This document shows positions 1 to 6,563 of a DNA stretch of 27,896 nucleotides, in pieces. Where the stretch lies: assembly GCA_002371615.1 (NCBI GenBank), contig DFGA01000051.1, forward strand, positions 1 to 27,896, read 5' to 3'. How positions within the stretch are numbered: the first letter of the stretch is position 1; the number at the start of each line of letters is the position of its first letter. A program made the position numbers and the translations under genes. The notes under the pieces were generated by a model, which saw only the letters and a list, made by a program, of their open reading frames with translations, was not told the DNA's origin and made no database searches. Origin of the DNA: Lachnospiraceae bacterium UBA3762. GTDB lineage: Bacteria > Bacillota > Clostridia > Lachnospirales > Lachnospiraceae.

Positions 1-19
1 ATTCGATTTCAAATGCCAT
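1..19 (-). CDS. Start of an unidentified leftward gene (partial, first 6 codons)
   Basis: An ATG (complement of 17-19) opens the reading frame MAFEIE, which leaves the window at position 1. A good ribosome site (AGAGGG, complement of about 26-32) lies 7-8 bases upstream, and a consensus sigma-A promoter sits at 41-69. The function cannot be read from six residues. The palindrome inside the promoter suggests that the gene is repressed by a dimeric regulator, possibly its own product. Confidence 0.6.
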
Positions 20-40
20 TAAAATCCCTCTTCTGTAATC

Positions 41-69
41 ATTATATGAGATATATCTCAACCTGTCAA
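41..69 (-). promoter_or_regulatory. Consensus sigma-A promoter with a palindromic operator in the spacer
   Basis: On the minus strand TTGACA (complement of 64-69) is followed after exactly 17 bases by TATAAT (complement of 41-46). Positions 47-60, TGAGATATATCTCA, form a perfect 14-bp palindrome filling most of the spacer. Perfect boxes plus an operator between them are typical of a strong promoter that must be repressed. It drives the gene starting at position 19. The binding protein is unknown. Confidence 0.75.
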
Positions 70-140
70 TGCTTCACTTACCTATTAGATCTTCATCTTC
101 ATCTAACTTTGATATGTCCATAGTGTATAGAAAAGATCGT

Positions 141-179
141 TAAAACAAAAAACCCCTACAGCTAATTGCTGTAGGGATT
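141..179 (-). terminator. Rho-independent terminator, probably the original lysS-operon terminator
   Basis: CCCTACAGC (154-162) and GCTGTAGGG (168-176) form a perfect 9-bp stem with a 5-nt loop. Read leftward, the stem is followed by G and a T-rich run (complement of 141-152). It lies about 130 bp downstream of the displaced lysS 3' end at 310-351, where a lysS terminator would be expected before the element inserted. The T-rich side favours the minus strand. Confidence 0.75.
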
Positions 180-244
180 TTAATCATTCTGCCTCTTTCT
201 CAAGCGTCATATTGTTTTATTACTTCTCAAAAATCTTACATCTG

Positions 245-263
245 TTGGCGTAAGATTGGCGTA
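245..263. repeat. Tandem direct repeat TTGGCGTA, 11-bp period
   Basis: TTGGCGTA occurs at 245-252 and 256-263, one helical turn apart. It resembles the short arm-type sites bound by the N-terminal domain of tyrosine integrases. It lies outside the proposed attL core, on the chromosomal side, which is unexpected for arm sites of this element, so its role is uncertain. Confidence 0.35.
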
Positions 264-309
264 TCGCGTGAGGTTATTAACGCTTAAACTCCCATGAATA
301 CTGCATTTC

Positions 310-351
310 TCAGCTTAAGGTTTTAAGCGTCGGGAGAATAGGTACATCCAA
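310..351 (-). other. attL: displaced copy of the lysS 3' end
   Basis: Read leftward this stretch encodes LDVPILPTLKTLS followed by TGA. That parallels the true LysS end RDVLLFPTLKTLS at 15641-15682. By hand alignment about 26 of 37 bases match, including the unbroken 8-bp block CGTCGGGA (328-335). An 8-bp identical core flanked by diverged sequence is what site-specific integration into a gene end leaves behind. The part left of the core (LKTLS-stop) is probably the original chromosomal end, and the part right of it comes from the element. Confidence 0.75.
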
Positions 352-484
352 TCTTTTATTCCCTGTATATAGCTTAAAACACCGTATTTATCAACTTTTA
401 TTCTATCACATCCTCCATGTTTTGCCACCATCTGGAACATAACTTCACTGTTTTTTGCATAAGTATTTGATGAACTTATACATA

Positions 485-1735
485 TTACATCTTATCACCC
501 ATGTGTTTATTATATTTATCAATCTCGTCAGCTTCCCAGTCTTTACCAACCATAGTATATATATCCATTGTGGTTCTCATATCACTGTGTCCAACCATTT
601 TCATTGTGACTTTTATATTCAAGCCAGCCTCTGCACATCTGGTTATGAAAGTTCGCCTAAGTGCATGAGATGATATTGGTCTTATTATTACTATGTTTCC
701 CCCATTTTCATTTTTCTCCATAGCATCAATATTAGCTGCTGTAATAATACGGCTTAAGGTTCTATTTATAGGCCCCTGCTGAAACTGAAGTCCCTGCTTA
801 TTTACAAATACAAAGTTTTTGAAACCATCGATTGGCTCTCCTTTATATGACAGATTTAGCTTCTTCTGCATAAGCAATGCCTCTACAGCTATATTGGAAA
901 GTTTAAAACTTCTTTTTCCAGCTATTGACTTAGGTGGGTGTATGCTCCACTTCATATGACGTTCATCGAAATTCTTATAATATACAAGATTATGACGAAT
1001 GTTTATTGTCCCTGTTACAGTTTCTTCATCAAGTTCTATGTCTTCCCACTGTAATCCTGCCGTTTCCCCCACACGAAGTCCTGTCGTCATCATAAAAGCA
1101 AAGAGCGGATACCAATGGGAGTTATGTTCTTCATCATATGTCTTTAAATACGAAAGCAGTCTTGCTTGCTCTGCCTGAGAAAGTGCAACCACTTCTTTGG
1201 ATTTTTTATACTGTTTCTTTAGTGGCTTCATAATCCCTTCACAAACATTCTTACGAATATAATCACATTTAACAGCATATATAAACACCTGCTGTAGTAC
1301 TGTTTGCAGGTTGTCCACCGTTGCTACCGATAGATGTTTTTCTGTCAAAAGATTCTTATAATACTTAATCACATCATATTCCGTGATATCACCGATTGGC
1401 TTCTTGCCAAATACTTTCTCAGTATATGCCTGATAAATCCAATCATAATTTGATGCTGTTGTTTCTTCAACAGTAATAGTGTTACGCCACTCTACATGAG
1501 CTTCATTAAGAGACATTCTGCTCTTATCTGTCCTTATGTGTTCGATTCTATCCCTGTCTAGCTCTGCCTCTTTTTTCCTAAGGCCAACGAGTGTTGATGA
1601 TGATAGGAATCGTCGCTTATGGTCTTTATCAGTATATGAGTAAATATACATACCATCTTTACGTCTGGTCTCTCCTTTCATTAAAGTCATGTTTCTTCCA
1701 TTCTCCAATATGGATTTTACTTTCCTTCTACCCAT
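485..1735 (-). CDS. int: Tyrosine recombinase / phage-type integrase
   Basis: This 416-residue protein should catalyse integration and excision of the element. Residues 1-75 form an N-terminal arm-binding region (YSYTDKDHKRRF), about 75-170 the SAM-like core-binding domain, and 180-405 the catalytic domain. The catalytic set is visible: R221 (TTGLRVGE), K269 (PPKS), H357 and R360 (SHALRR), H383 (VGHSD) and Y393 (DIYTM). The length is normal for Tn916/phage-type integrases and no residue is missing. The ATG follows AAGGAG by 8 bases. It lies about 135 bp from attL, the usual place, and downstream of the excisionase-like gene on the same strand. A stable hairpin lies in its leader. Confidence 0.95.
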   Translation of the reverse strand: MGRRKVKSILENGRNMTLMKGETRRKDGMYIYSYTDKDHKRRFLSSSTLVGLRKKEAELDRDRIEHIRTDKSRMSLNEAHVEWRNTITVEETTASNYDWIYQAYTEKVFGKKPIGDITEYDVIKYYKNLLTEKHLSVATVDNLQTVLQQVFIYAVKCDYIRKNVCEGIMKPLKKQYKKSKEVVALSQAEQARLLSYLKTYDEEHNSHWYPLFAFMMTTGLRVGETAGLQWEDIELDEETVTGTINIRHNLVYYKNFDERHMKWSIHPPKSIAGKRSFKLSNIAVEALLMQKKLNLSYKGEPIDGFKNFVFVNKQGLQFQQGPINRTLSRIITAANIDAMEKNENGGNIVIIRPISSHALRRTFITRCAEAGLNIKVTMKMVGHSDMRTTMDIYTMVGKDWEADEIDKYNKHMGDKM

Positions 1736-1757
1736 TGTCTTATCTCCTTATAATATG

Positions 1758-1799
1758 AGAGTTGCCGCTCACATCGGATGCTAATGCGGCGGCAACTCT
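1758..1799 (-). promoter_or_regulatory. Stable hairpin in the integrase leader
   Basis: AGAGTTGCCGC (1758-1768) and GCGGCAACTCT (1789-1799) form a perfect 11-bp stem with a 20-nt loop. On the integrase mRNA it ends just before the AAGGAG ribosome site and has no U-run, so it is not a classical terminator. It may stabilise the mRNA, limit excisionase-integrase read-through, or be a protein site. The role is inferred. Confidence 0.5.
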
Positions 1800-1829
1800 T
1801 GTTGATTATTATGTAGTACTGTTATACCA

Positions 1830-2039
1830 TCATACAGAAGGCTGAGCATCTAACCACTCCTTGAACGCTTCAGTCCTGACACGTTTTCTAAGCCCTATGA
1901 AAAAGACAAAAGGACAGTCTTCATCGTTCATTATCGACCTTAACCTGTTGATTCCTATACCACTCCATGTGGATGCTTCCTTGGTTGATATAGAATATGG
2001 CATAAACGGTTGTACTACACGCTCCTGTTCTGCCTCCAT
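1830..2039 (-). CDS. xis: Excisionase-like small helix-turn-helix protein
   Basis: This is a 69-residue protein if translation starts at the ATG of 2037-2039, which follows GGAGG by 8 bases. A longer reading to 2111 has no ribosome site. From about residue 15 it has the winged-helix layout of Tn916-Xis/MerR-like excisionases: STKEASTWSGIGINRLRSIM, then a basic wing (GLRKRVR) and FKEWLDAQ. Size, fold pattern and position directly before the integrase all match an excision-direction factor. Such proteins bend attachment-site DNA and bias the integrase toward excision; here that is inference from family and context. Confidence 0.8.
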   Translation of the reverse strand: MEAEQERVVQPFMPYSISTKEASTWSGIGINRLRSIMNDEDCPFVFFIGLRKRVRTEAFKEWLDAQPSV

Positions 2040-3149
2040 TCGTGTTACCTCCGTCTTGTCAAAGTGTGAGGTGGCCACCCCCTGCTTACGCTTGCAATAT
2101 AGCACCGCCAAAAACCAGAGTCTATTCGTAGATTACACAATAAAAATGTCCACATTTTCCACAATAAAAAAGTCTGACAATTAACGCTGTATGACAGTTT
2201 AAAAAATAAATGAAATCTTTCATTTATATTCGAAAAGCTAAGAGCCACGAGTCTTTTGTGCAATATTTTGCTATAACAAATTGTTTATCTATTTTTTTTA
2301 TGTTTTCCACCATTGCAACCACTCTTTGTTTGATTGCATCAGTACTTGGACATTATTATTGTCATTATCTCGTATCCGCTCTTCCATATATCACGAGTTC
2401 CATAGCCCTAACTGGTCGTCGATTTTCAACATACGAATCATCATCTTTTTTGATGCCGATAAGAATTATCAACCAGTCGATTCTGGGGCACACTTTTTAC
2501 AGCCCATTTTACCTTTTACTATTGCACCTCATTTTTCCATACAATAACAATTTGCAATTACAGACAGCTTTTTCATCAAAAAATAATCAAGATATACTTT
2601 GGCACGATAACCATAATTCAAGACAAAAATCCACTATCAAAACCTCTCCTAATTCGAGACACAAAAATATGGGTTTTCTCAATTGATATATAACCGCATT
2701 GGGGAGAAGAATCCAGCTTGTATTTTTCTCATGAATTTGCTCCCATATTCAAAGCTAAATGCTTCTCCCGATTATAATGCCGACGCACATATCTTCGTGT
2801 ATCACAGTTTTGCCAACTTGTTCGAGTAATGCATCATGATATATTTCAATCCTATATATTTTCAAGAAAACCATTCTATCAACTAGTTCATAGAATGTAG
2901 CACAAAATCATTCATATATTGAAAAACTGATTTATCCTATTCAATCCCAATAGGCTACTCCCTTAGACAGAACATCTTTACATCATACAACCAGTTCTCA
3001 ATAGGTCTCCTGATATCACACATAAAACATTATTTATATTATTTTCATAAATACCCCAGATACTTAGCACAATAATTAATGCTTTGGGAACTCATAATAT
3101 GTTGTTTTCACCATCCATGCTCTTCGCTGATTGTATAAATTCCATATAT
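2040..3149. other. 1.1-kb AT-rich region without a convincing gene
   Basis: Both strands are rich in stops and I find no open frame with a good ribosome site. Upstream of the excisionase-like gene there is a 10-bp palindrome GGTGGCCACC (2070-2079). CACAATAAAAA occurs twice (2136-2146 and 2160-2170), possibly as binding sites. A looser repeat, TAATTC-(A/G)-AGACA, occurs near 2614-2626 and 2649-2661. The best minus-strand frame is 2755-2874 (39 codons, starting MVFLKIYR), but it lacks a ribosome site. The long plus-strand frames have low-complexity hydrophobic or Ser/Thr-rich composition. The region may be decayed sequence plus control sites. Confidence 0.5.
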
Positions 3150-3150
3150 A

Positions 3151-3187
3151 GAAAAAGCTGGCTGTGACAAACGGTCAACAGCCAGCT
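3151..3187 (-). terminator. Rho-independent terminator of the 178-codon-frame gene
   Basis: AGCTGGCTGT (3156-3165) and ACAGCCAGCT (3178-3187) form a perfect 10-bp stem with a 12-nt loop. Leftward it is followed by a T-run (complement of 3152-3156). It lies 33 bp after the stop of the gene at 3220. Confidence 0.9.
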
Positions 3188-3219
3188 GTAGTATTATCAT
3201 TCAACATGTACCCCGAGTC

Positions 3220-3747
3220 TCAAATGATTAGTTTTGTTTCGGCAATTCCTTCTTTCTCCATTATCAGGCCAAGTATACTCTCTATTACGTAATGTCCTTC
3301 TAACTGCTGATAAATATCCATCCCATAAGCATTTTCCTTTTGAATGGTTGCTCCGTCCTCTCTTATTAGTGCCCTAAACAACATCCCATTGCGAAACCTT
3401 ATATCGTACGTCTTTACAGCATCCTCTATAACATACAGTGGAGGGCGAGTGATATACTCAATAATCTTTCTGATTTTATCCGACCAGAGAGGAAGATTAT
3501 TCCTAATGTAATTTTCAAGATATAACCTAAACTCAGGATACCGACAGCCTAATATATGAGCATCAATCTGTCTCACATCCTCACTATCTTCATGATTTAC
3601 GCATATAATAATTTCATAACCTGATTCTTTACGCTCATATGACACTATCAGAAATGAGCCTTGGGCGATATCCAACTCCTCTCTGCTAAATGTGATGAAG
3701 AGATATCCTTCTGATGCATCACTTGAACTATCAAACTTCATAATCAC
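3220..3747 (-). CDS. Hypothetical protein, unknown cargo
   Basis: I do not recognise this protein of about 175 residues. The likely start is GTG at 3747, 8 bases after AGGAGG; an ATG two codons later is possible, and an upstream GTG overlaps the ribosome site itself. The protein is soluble, acidic and mixed alpha/beta, with no signal peptide, membrane segment or Cys cluster. It has its own terminator just downstream. A small interrupted hairpin (GGGGTCC/GGAACCCC, 3797-3815) lies in its 5' region and could be regulatory. It appears to be a single-gene transcription unit within the element. Confidence 0.75.
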   Translation of the reverse strand: MIMKFDSSSDASEGYLFITFSREELDIAQGSFLIVSYERKESGYEIIICVNHEDSEDVRQIDAHILGCRYPEFRLYLENYIRNNLPLWSDKIRKIIEYITRPPLYVIEDAVKTYDIRFRNGMLFRALIREDGATIQKENAYGMDIYQQLEGHYVIESILGLIMEKEGIAETKLII

Positions 3748-3900
3748 AATAATCACCTCCTGCTTTATATCAAATCAAATACCGTTCTGACTTGCTGGGG
3801 TCCTCGTGGAACCCCTTTAATCCATTCACACTATAAAATACTCAACTGAACACAATCTTCACCTTAAATTTGTTCTGGTGACACCATTTTTCTCCTCAAA

Positions 3901-3944
3901 TAAAAAACCTCTCATAGATTTATATTTCATCATCTATGAGAGGT
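3901..3944 (-). terminator. Strong Rho-independent terminator
   Basis: ACCTCTCATAGAT (3907-3919) and ATCTATGAGAGGT (3932-3944) form a perfect 13-bp stem with a 12-nt loop. Leftward it is followed by TTTTTT (complement of 3902-3907). It ends the transcript of the gene at 3968-4576. Confidence 0.92.
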
Positions 3945-3967
3945 ATCAATATGTGCAGTATATATTG

Positions 3968-4576
3968 TTATTTCTTCTTTGTACTTTGCTTCCTTTTAGT
4001 GCCAGCAGTCTTAGAACCGGAATCACCTGTTGCACGTCTGCTCACTCTTGGCTTCTTTTCGGGTCTTTCTGTTTCAGCCTGCTCAACTACTGCAGGTTGC
4101 TTCTTCTCAACGATAACACCATCAAGGATTTGGATATTATCATCCTCGTCAATGACTATACCGCCCACTTCCGTGATAGAAGCCAATCCCCTTATCTGTG
4201 TTTCTGTCAGCCCTTCCAGCCTTTGAAATGTGTTTGAAACCACTTCATATGAAGTACTTTCATCCTCAATGACCCTGACCACAGAGAATATTGTGTTCTG
4301 TACAGTTTCTCCTATATCCTCATGCCACGGACGATAAGTAAGACCTGACAAAACCATAATATTCCCCAGATTCCATCCTTCCTTATCTGGAATAAATTCC
4401 AATTGTCCTGTGTCCTCATTTTTCTCCCATAACAATCCCTTAAGCTCAGCCGCGTCTATCATTTTTTTCGCTCTTGCTGGAGTCAATAAAGGGAAGCTTT
4501 TATCGCCCTGATTATAGGCGATAACGCCGTTGGTACGCGTATACCCAAGTGCCATGATAGCAGTAGCAATGTACAT
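3968..4576 (-). CDS. Hypothetical protein with a lysine-rich C-terminal tail
   Basis: This is a 202-residue soluble protein I cannot assign. The ATG follows GGTAGGTG by about 6 bases. Residues 1-150 look globular (motifs TPARAKKMIDAAELKG and WNLGNIMVLSGLTYRPWHED). The last ~45 residues are low-complexity and strongly basic, ending GTKRKQSTKKK, which suggests binding to DNA, RNA or another acidic partner. No catalytic motif is visible. It lies downstream of a small membrane-peptide gene and has a strong terminator of its own. Confidence 0.8.
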   Translation of the reverse strand: MYIATAIMALGYTRTNGVIAYNQGDKSFPLLTPARAKKMIDAAELKGLLWEKNEDTGQLEFIPDKEGWNLGNIMVLSGLTYRPWHEDIGETVQNTIFSVVRVIEDESTSYEVVSNTFQRLEGLTETQIRGLASITEVGGIVIDEDDNIQILDGVIVEKKQPAVVEQAETERPEKKPRVSRRATGDSGSKTAGTKRKQSTKKK

Positions 4577-4658
4577 TTCTCACACCTACCTTTCCTCAAA
4601 AACATACATTTTATTTGAAGTGGGGGTATGATAACGCGAAATCCTTGAAAAGCAAGAC

Positions 4659-4796
4659 CTATTCTATAATTTCTTTTGATATTTTTCTGATAATTTTTTT
4701 GATACTCTTCATTACCGATTTTTTGATGTATAGTGCCAATGCGATATTAATATGTATGACCGTGATTATGATAAGAACCGTCATTGTATAGTCCAT
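4659..4796 (-). CDS. Small membrane peptide, 45 residues
   Basis: This short frame has a well-placed ribosome site: GGAG seven bases before the ATG of 4794-4796. The product starts with one strongly hydrophobic helix (about residues 6-24, VLIIITVIHINIALALYI). It continues as a basic amphipathic segment (KKSVMKSIKKIIRKISKE). That layout, a single membrane helix plus a cationic tail, is shared by small membrane regulators, type I toxin peptides and holin-like proteins. I cannot choose among these. It lies between a terminator (4811-4853) and the gene starting at 4576, so it begins a transcription unit. Confidence 0.6.
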   Translation of the reverse strand: MDYTMTVLIIITVIHINIALALYIKKSVMKSIKKIIRKISKEIIE

Positions 4797-4810
4797 GTTT
4801 CTTCTCCATA

Positions 4811-4853
4811 TAAAAAGCCACTGTAACAATCACTACTGACTACTACAATGGCT
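4811..4853 (-). terminator. Rho-independent terminator
   Basis: AGCCACTGTA (4816-4825) pairs with TACAATGGCT (4844-4853), with one G-U pair and an 18-nt loop. Leftward it is followed by TTTTTA (complement of 4811-4816). It ends the gene at 4864-5166. Confidence 0.85.
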
Positions 4854-4863
4854 TCATACATAA

Positions 4864-5166
4864 TCAAATGCCTGCAAGTGCTTCAGCTTCTTCTTTTAAA
4901 GCATAGACTACAGTATTATCAAACCTGTACGCTACGATATCAACATCATCCAGTGTCTCACCAAGTACTGGTAAGCAGGTCTCCCTGTCATCATTATAAA
5001 ACTCTTTAATATAAATCCTTTGCTTGTTGCCATTATATGGACAGCTACTGAGATGAACATTAACAATCATCTCGTTCCTGATGTGTTTCAGGACAATGCC
5101 TCTTATCTTATGAAAAAGCATATAATTATCGACCGCCCAGTCTTTGTTGATAATATATTCTTCCAT
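4864..5166 (-). CDS. Hypothetical protein, 100 residues
   Basis: The start is taken as the ATG at 5166, 5 bases after GGAGG; an in-frame TTG further up overlaps that ribosome site. The product is small, soluble and acidic at the C terminus, with motifs WAVDNYMLFHKIRGIVLKHI and YRFDNTVVYALKEEAEALAG. I recognise no family. Upstream, GCTTGAAAA occurs twice 13 bp apart (5231-5239 and 5244-5252) and could be an operator. It is a single-gene unit with its own terminator. Confidence 0.75.
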   Translation of the reverse strand: MEEYIINKDWAVDNYMLFHKIRGIVLKHIRNEMIVNVHLSSCPYNGNKQRIYIKEFYNDDRETCLPVLGETLDDVDIVAYRFDNTVVYALKEEAEALAGI

Positions 5167-5285
5167 TTGACCCTCCAATCTATATACTATTATTGAACAT
5201 TATTATCTCGCTTTTTTCATACTCATAATAGCTTGAAAAAATGGCTTGAAAATGAATAAACACATATGTCCCTGTATCTCAATAC

Positions 5286-5331
5286 AAAAAGAGAGACTCT
5301 ATCTGTCCCTTGAGGACATATAGAATCTCTC
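5286..5331 (-). terminator. Rho-independent terminator
   Basis: GAGAGACTCTAT (5291-5302) pairs with ATAGAATCTCTC (5320-5331), with one G-U pair. Leftward it is followed by a T-run (complement of 5286-5290). It ends the gene at 5390-5962. Confidence 0.85.
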
Positions 5332-5389
5332 ATAGTAAGAGGTGCATATGGGTGTAGTATATTATGAACACTGTTATATTATTTTCTGG

Positions 5390-5962
5390 TCATAATAGTA
5401 CGTCATCAACCTCTTCAAAGCTAAAGTCCCCGAATATCTCATCGATACCGCCATCTTTCTCAAAGGGACATATATATTCAATATCCGCTCTGCGCCAGTA
5501 CTCCCCGTCGACCTTCTTATAATCTTCCAAGTCTTCAGCTTCACTCTTAGGAATCTTCAACCATACTTCGAAGCTATCAGAATCTCCCATCATTGTACTC
5601 CAAGTAAACCCATATTTCTTATTAAGGTTCTTCATAAGGCAGTTGTAACAGCAGAACTCCTCACCTGTCTCATTGTTAATATAATAGCCAGTCTCTGTTG
5701 GTATATCACCGCACTCACTGCATATATGCAGGCTTGTACCTTCAGCATTGCCGTTAGCATATTCCATCAGCTGGTCTAAACTATCAAAGCTAAGATCTGG
5801 GAGTTCGGTGGCACTGGAAGTATGATGCTCCAATACAATATTATATACTTTTACTCCAGAAACTACCCTTGCCAGCCTTGTTGTAATAACTAGCTCTCCT
5901 CCTGCTATAGAAAAATCCTCCCCTTTAAGAAGTTTATCCAGAATCTTTTTTTCTACTTTCAT
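5390..5962 (-). CDS. Hypothetical protein with a predicted treble-clef/zinc-ribbon
   Basis: The start is the ATG at 5962, 8 bases after AAAGGAG; a GTG two codons earlier sits too close to that site. The product has 190 residues. Around residues 81-108 it carries CSECG ... CCYNC, two CxxC-type pairs about 20 residues apart, a typical zinc-binding knuckle. The rest is acidic, ending FGDFSFEEVDDVLL. Nothing catalytic is visible. A zinc finger with acidic flanks fits a protein- or DNA-interaction role, but this is inference. It is a single-gene unit with its own terminator. Confidence 0.78.
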   Translation of the reverse strand: MKVEKKILDKLLKGEDFSIAGGELVITTRLARVVSGVKVYNIVLEHHTSSATELPDLSFDSLDQLMEYANGNAEGTSLHICSECGDIPTETGYYINNETGEEFCCYNCLMKNLNKKYGFTWSTMMGDSDSFEVWLKIPKSEAEDLEDYKKVDGEYWRRADIEYICPFEKDGGIDEIFGDFSFEEVDDVLL

Positions 5963-6230
5963 GCGCACAGCTCCTTTCTGAAATCATATTTTGAAATACT
6001 GAAAGGATACCGCCCAGATTCTCTCTCATAAAGCATGAAATTTTGCACGTCACAGAATAATGAATTGCATATCATAACTTATTCAGATTGGATATAGTTT
6101 TTTGAGAAAAGCAGGAAAACAGCCAATGCCTACGAAATGCCATCTCATTTTTCTCACTAGTCCTACTATCAGATAACCGCCATGCTAATAAGCTTTGGAC
6201 AATGATGGAAATTTTTTAGCTTTCAATAAA
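5963..6230. other. Intergenic region upstream of the zinc-knuckle protein
   Basis: About 270 bp lie between the start at 5962 and the terminator at 6231-6274. I see no frame above 21 codons with a ribosome site on either strand. It must hold the promoter for the leftward gene at 5390-5962, but no clear -35/-10 pair stands out. Confidence 0.5.
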
Positions 6231-6274
6231 AAAAATAAAATATAGGGCATATCCCATCTAAAGAGATACGCCCT
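6231..6274 (-). terminator. Terminator of the lipoprotein/radical SAM operon
   Basis: AGGGCATATC (6244-6253) pairs with GATACGCCCT (6265-6274), with one wobble and an 11-nt loop. Leftward it is followed by a T-rich stretch (complement of 6231-6243). It is the first terminator after the radical SAM gene and the hsdR remnant. Confidence 0.85.
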
Positions 6275-6299
6275 GCCCAGTTTTCTATTATGCTATTAT

Positions 6300-6563
6300 T
6301 TAATCTACTGCCTTATCATTATCCACAAAGGACTCACTTACTCCTATACCATAGAACTTCTCAAGATAAGCCAGTAACCTTGCAATAACCCCTTGCTTCT
6401 TTACAGCCCTACCACCGCCGAACCGTGATACAGGTGGCATTATCTTATCTATATCCGTGCCTGTTGTCTTTACCTCTCCATCCCTGAAAGCATTATCAAT
6501 GAACTTCCTCGTTTCATCTGGCTTCCCGTGATTTACATAGCATATTTTTACCGGTATGACTAG
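6300..6563 (-). pseudogene. hsdR: Remnant of the type I restriction HsdR C terminus
   Basis: The frame continues directly and in phase after the TAA of the radical SAM gene for 87 codons, ending in TAA at 6300-6302. It has no start codon with a ribosome site. Its centre reads KTTGTDIDKIMPPVSRFG, then KKQGVIARLLAYLEKFYGIG. That is the pattern I know from the extreme C terminus of type I restriction HsdR subunits (TGTD...I(M/L)PP(V/M)SRF...KK..VI.KL..FFEKF.G). The motor, nuclease, specificity and methylase parts are absent. I infer a leftover from an R-M cluster replaced or deleted in this cargo slot. Confidence 0.6.

Noticed and set aside
310..360. A second, decayed lysS gene
   Set aside because: Similarity stops after the last 14 codons; nothing upstream resembles LysS, which fits an attachment-site duplication rather than a gene copy.
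1830..2111. Longer excisionase reading starting at 2111
   Set aside because: The first 24 codons have no ribosome site, whereas GGAGG sits 8 bases before the ATG at 2039, giving the usual excisionase size.
2210..2686. Plus-strand open frame of 158 codons in the gene-poor region
   Set aside because: No ribosome site, Ser/Asn/His-rich low-complexity composition, no recognisable domain and no terminator; an open frame by chance in AT-rich DNA.
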